Shown here: positions 5,248 to 6,095 of the stretch, in pieces
How positions within the stretch are numbered: position 1 is the first letter of the stretch
Layout: each line of letters begins with the position of its first letter
Assembly (NCBI GenBank): GCA_030640885.1
Contig: DAOWIN010000050.1
Span: forward strand, 1-6,095
Source of the DNA: Candidatus Omnitrophota bacterium
GTDB taxonomy: Bacteria; Omnitrophota; 4484-213
Length of the DNA: 6,095 bases
Reading direction: 5' to 3'
Made by a program: the position numbers and the translations under genes
Notes under the pieces: generated by a model
What the model was told of the DNA's origin: nothing
The model's input: only the letters and a program-made list of their open reading frames with translations
Database searches by the model: none

Positions 5248-5352
5248 CGTATAGCGGTTAGCGGATAGCGTATAGAAAAAACAAGAAGACTATAAATTCC
5301 AATGTTTTTATTCTTTACTATCCGCTAAATGCTATGCGATATGTGCTAAATT
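5248..5352. repeat. Complete palindromic heptad element
   Basis: The left arm has four 7-nt units at 5248-5275 (cgtatag, cggttag, cggatag, cgtatag). The right arm has five units of the inverted family at 5318-5352. The reverse complement of 5248-5268 matches 5318-5338 at 18 of 21 positions. The A-rich stretch at 5274-5282 and T-rich stretch at 5304-5316 extend the possible stem, leaving a loop of about 20 nt. The RNA or single-stranded DNA could form a long cruciform. With the preceding copy-2 repeat this accounts for most of the 257-nt gap between genes. I see no convincing promoter in the remainder (5353-5408). Confidence 0.8.
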
Positions 5353-5408
5353 TGATGTTCGCTTAAAATGCAAAAATTCTGTACATAAATTTCAAATGCG
5401 GAGGCTAT

Positions 5409-5414
5409 AAGGAG
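5409..5414 (+). promoter_or_regulatory. Shine-Dalgarno for the retropepsin ORF
   Basis: AAGGAG lies 7 nt before the ATG at 5422 and supports that start codon. Confidence 0.75.
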
Positions 5415-5421
5415 TATAAAA

Positions 5422-6095
5422 ATGGTAAAATATAACTTTGATCCACTCCAGCCAATTATTGCGTTGTATGTAGGGATTAAAGGAAATAAAAGAAATAAAG
5501 GAAATATGGTAATAAGGTCAAAGATGGCTTTAGATACAGGAGCAACTTACCTGATGGTTTCTTGGGAGATGGCAGAAGTTTTGGGTTATGAACCAGAGTT
5601 ATCTAAAGAAAGGATAGATATGACAACTGCGAGTGGCGTTGAGAAAGTTCCCTTGATAACCCTAAAGTCCGTAAGTGTTTTAGGAAAAAGGGCAAGAAAT
5701 GTTAAAGCAATTGTTCACGATTTACCTCCAAGGAGTTATGTTGACGGATTGCTCGGTTTATCCTTTCTTAAGAATTTCAAAGTTTGTTTAGATTTTAGAA
5801 AAGGAATTTTAGAAATAGAAGGAGCAAGACTGAATGGGCCAACAGGAAAAGTAAGACTTTGCAACAACATAAATGTATCTTTTTCAGGAATAGAAGGAGA
5901 ATCAATTGGAGGCGGACTAGACTTATATGGAATTTGCTCATCAACCGGGTCTGCCTGTTCAGAAGCTTCCTTAGAGCCAAGCCATGTACTAACAGCAATG
6001 GGTTTAAGACCCGAAATCTCAAATGGAAGCCTGAGATTAAGTTTAAGCAGATTTAACACGGAAGCAGAAATAGATTATGTGATAAAAGTATTGCC
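5422..6095 (+). CDS. Retropepsin-like aspartic protease fused to the C-terminal part of a cysteine desulfurase (partial at window end)
   Basis: One frame stays open from the ATG for 224 codons to the window edge. Residues about 8-133 form an apparently complete retropepsin-like domain: ALDTGAT with catalytic Asp38, a substrate-flap region near TTASG (72-76), and DGLLGLSFLKNF at 108-119 followed by VCLDFRKGILEIE. Such single-domain proteases work as homodimers and usually end about here. From about residue 135 the sequence becomes NifS/IscS-like: ARLNGP, NNINVSFSGIEGES, then GICSSTGSAC with Cys179 at the position of the persulfide-forming catalytic Cys, SLEPSHVL, and GSLRLSLSRFNTEAEIDYV. The large desulfurase domain with the PLP-binding Lys is absent, so this part cannot be a desulfurase alone. 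The switch lies near nt 5815-5830. It could be a true fusion, a deletion or recombination product, or an assembly chimera. A 9-nt repeat at 5482-5508 encodes the GNKRNKGNM loop. Confidence 0.85.
   Translation, partial: MVKYNFDPLQPIIALYVGIKGNKRNKGNMVIRSKMALDTGATYLMVSWEMAEVLGYEPELSKERIDMTTASGVEKVPLITLKSVSVLGKRARNVKAIVHDLPPRSYVDGLLGLSFLKNFKVCLDFRKGILEIEGARLNGPTGKVRLCNNINVSFSGIEGESIGGGLDLYGICSSTGSACSEASLEPSHVLTAMGLRPEISNGSLRLSLSRFNTEAEIDYVIKVL
5482..5508 (+). repeat. Three in-frame 9-nt repeats in the protease
   Basis: Units ggaaataaa, agaaataaa and ggaaatatg lie back to back and encode GNK, RNK, GNM. They fall in the variable loop before the strand that carries the catalytic Asp, where length changes are probably tolerated. 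Confidence 0.6.

Noticed and set aside
5736..6059. Minus-strand and alternate-frame open frames over the fusion ORF
   Set aside because: They are shadows of the 5422 frame, which carries clear protease and desulfurase motifs.
5821..6095. A separate cysteine desulfurase gene (nifS/iscS)
   Set aside because: Only the C-terminal portion is present, there is no ribosome binding site and start, and it is in frame with the protease; annotated as part of the fusion.

Overview
The window reads as one AT-rich bacterial segment with every recognisable gene on the + strand. The gene set (a short anaerobe-type ThiC, an AmrS-type radical SAM protein, thioredoxin reductase, dCTP deaminase, a PqqD-like protein with a Cys-rich tail) and intergenic spaces filled with degenerate heptanucleotide repeats suggest an anaerobic, uncultured-lineage bacterium. 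Candidatus Omnitrophota is my guess from general resemblance only; nothing here proves the taxonomy.

Layout. 1-236 is a leader region: a 9-nt-period tandem repeat, a near-consensus sigma-70 promoter (87-116), a purine-rich 7-nt-period repeat inside the predicted 5' UTR (122-163), a 35-nt dyad (186-220) and a strong Shine-Dalgarno. These precede a 203-aa protein (237-848) with an N-terminal PqqD/RRE-like domain, a charged Lys/Glu linker made of the same heptad repeat, and a leader-like motif followed by a tail containing four Cys. It looks like a RiPP precursor carrying its own recognition domain. Next come an AmrS-like radical SAM enzyme (896-1906) and trxB (1926-2900, 19 nt later), probably co-transcribed. 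thiC (2992-4257) follows, separated from trxB by a palindromic heptad element that also encodes the last 13 residues of TrxB. dcd (4359-4919) follows a second repeat-filled gap. A 73-aa conserved-looking protein (4943-5164) follows dcd. After a 257-nt repeat-filled gap comes an ORF (5422 to the window end) that starts as a retropepsin-like aspartic protease and continues in frame into the C-terminal part of a NifS/IscS cysteine desulfurase, including its catalytic-Cys loop.

The genes do not form one obvious pathway. AmrS, TrxB, ThiC and the desulfurase fragment share a Fe-S/thiol theme, but that may be chance. The most unusual aspects are (i) the RRE-precursor fusion with its dyad-containing leader, (ii) the protease-desulfurase fusion, which is either a real chimera or an assembly join, and (iii) several sequence-unrelated repeat families sharing a 7-nt period, three of them sitting between genes and two extending into coding sequence.
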